DNA of 64,000 bases from Bathynomus jamesi (taxonomy: Eukaryota; Arthropoda; Malacostraca; Isopoda; Cirolanidae), in contig JAJOZX010000485.1 in assembly GCA_023014485.1 (NCBI GenBank), positions 1,298,501 to 1,362,500 of the forward strand, written 5' to 3'. A program made the translations under genes and the position numbers. Positions 63,722 to 64,000 of the stretch are shown one piece after another. The notes beneath the pieces were generated by a model. That model was not told where the DNA came from, made no database searches, and was given only the letters and a program-made list of their open reading frames with translations. Position 1 is the stretch's first letter. The number at the start of each line of letters is the position of its first letter.

Positions 63722-64000
63722 CTGTAATTAAAATAGATGCATGAAATTGGATGCTGCTAAAAGTATTGGATGCGGCTAAAAATGTGTATGGCGGTGTGTG
63801 TATATATATATATATTATGAGTCATAGGTGATAATTAAGAACATTTTTCAAAACATCCTTACTGCAAATTGTTAAAATCCAAAAGAAATGTAAAACATAC
63901 TATATAGCTTCAAAACACCTACATTATTTCCTCTACAGGCTGTCCCACGCCAATACCACTATCTGTCCATCGTTGGGTGGGGTGGGGAGAGAAGCCGTCC
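63722..64000. other. no gene assigned
   Basis: Contains (TA)n near 63803-63818. CTCTACAG at about 63932-63939 looks like a plus-strand splice acceptor followed by about 60 bp open to the window end. The evidence is too short to call an exon. Confidence 0.3.

Larger units (their letters stand above)
42653..64000. mobile_element. Maverick/Polinton, degenerate, right end outside or lost
   Basis: The left terminus AGTAGTGTGGGTGCAAAA resembles the palindrome's AGTAGTATAGCCGCAAA and is followed by the same terminal modules. Genes: accessory set and PolB (minus), then ATPase, small basic protein, unknown conserved protein, integrase, penton-like, core-like, double-jelly-roll capsid and adenain-like protease (plus). 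This is the standard Polinton/adintovirus complement. A nest of three transposons (49182-57794) and a small hAT MITE (59407-59599) break it. No right terminus is visible by 64000, and sequence after 63318 may already be outside. Confidence 0.88.

Overview
The window is eukaryotic, most likely from an arthropod and perhaps a crustacean. The evidence is the density of (TA)n and (CA/GT)n microsatellites, tRNA- and 5S-derived SINEs, arthropod-type Tc1/mariner and Penelope-like elements, non-LTR elements and Maverick/Polinton DNA. No species can be named. Nearly everything is mobile DNA. The host coding sequence I can support is one signal-peptide exon at 11643-11744 (PHM/PAM-like, with a GTAAGT donor), an IER5-like immediate-early gene at 28.0-29.8 kb, and a weak minus-strand exon candidate at 63.6-63.7 kb.

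Layout. 0.5-12.6 kb: dimeric tRNA-type SINEs, an orphan Polinton end (to 2908), a 3.9-kb non-LTR retrotransposon with a 2A-like motif and 15-bp target duplications (4011-7948), a dispersed repeat family that it split, a minisatellite, a Tc1/mariner-like element (9262-10604), the PHM-like exon and a 5S-derived SINE. 12735-41080: a 28.3-kb giant palindrome whose two outer ends are both Polinton-type termini. Its arms (12735-27893 and 29756-41080) carry the same Polinton terminal region, accessory genes and CR1-like LINE. The 1.9-kb spacer holds the IER5-like gene with its CRE and TATA promoter, split by a hAT-type MITE. Each arm has a private insertion of a CACTG-ended, TAA-duplicating DNA transposon: 17178-23357 in the left arm (itself full of mariner, Penelope and MITE insertions) and 36437-38872 in the right. 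A short relative lies at 41750-42344.

42653 to beyond 64000: a degenerate but nearly complete Polinton. From the left end it has a terminal region with subrepeats, accessory genes matching those of the palindrome arms, protein-primed PolB (minus), then on plus a packaging ATPase, a small basic/hydrophobic protein, a conserved protein of unknown role, a chromodomain integrase, a penton-like protein, a basic core-like protein, a double-jelly-roll capsid and an adenain-type protease. The ATPase is split by a nest: Tc1-A (49182-57794) contains Tc1-B (49865-56127), which contains a gypsy LTR element (50394-55388). Each insertion has recognisable target duplications.

How it fits together. The palindrome looks like a Polinton-derived unit in which two inverted Polinton left ends flank a host immediate-early gene, with none of the replication or capsid genes present. 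The neighbouring autonomous-type Polinton is the kind of element that could have supplied integrase and polymerase. Almost every long reading frame is broken by one to a few single-base frameshifts, so most genes are called pseudogenes. Assembly indels are an alternative explanation for some of the breaks.
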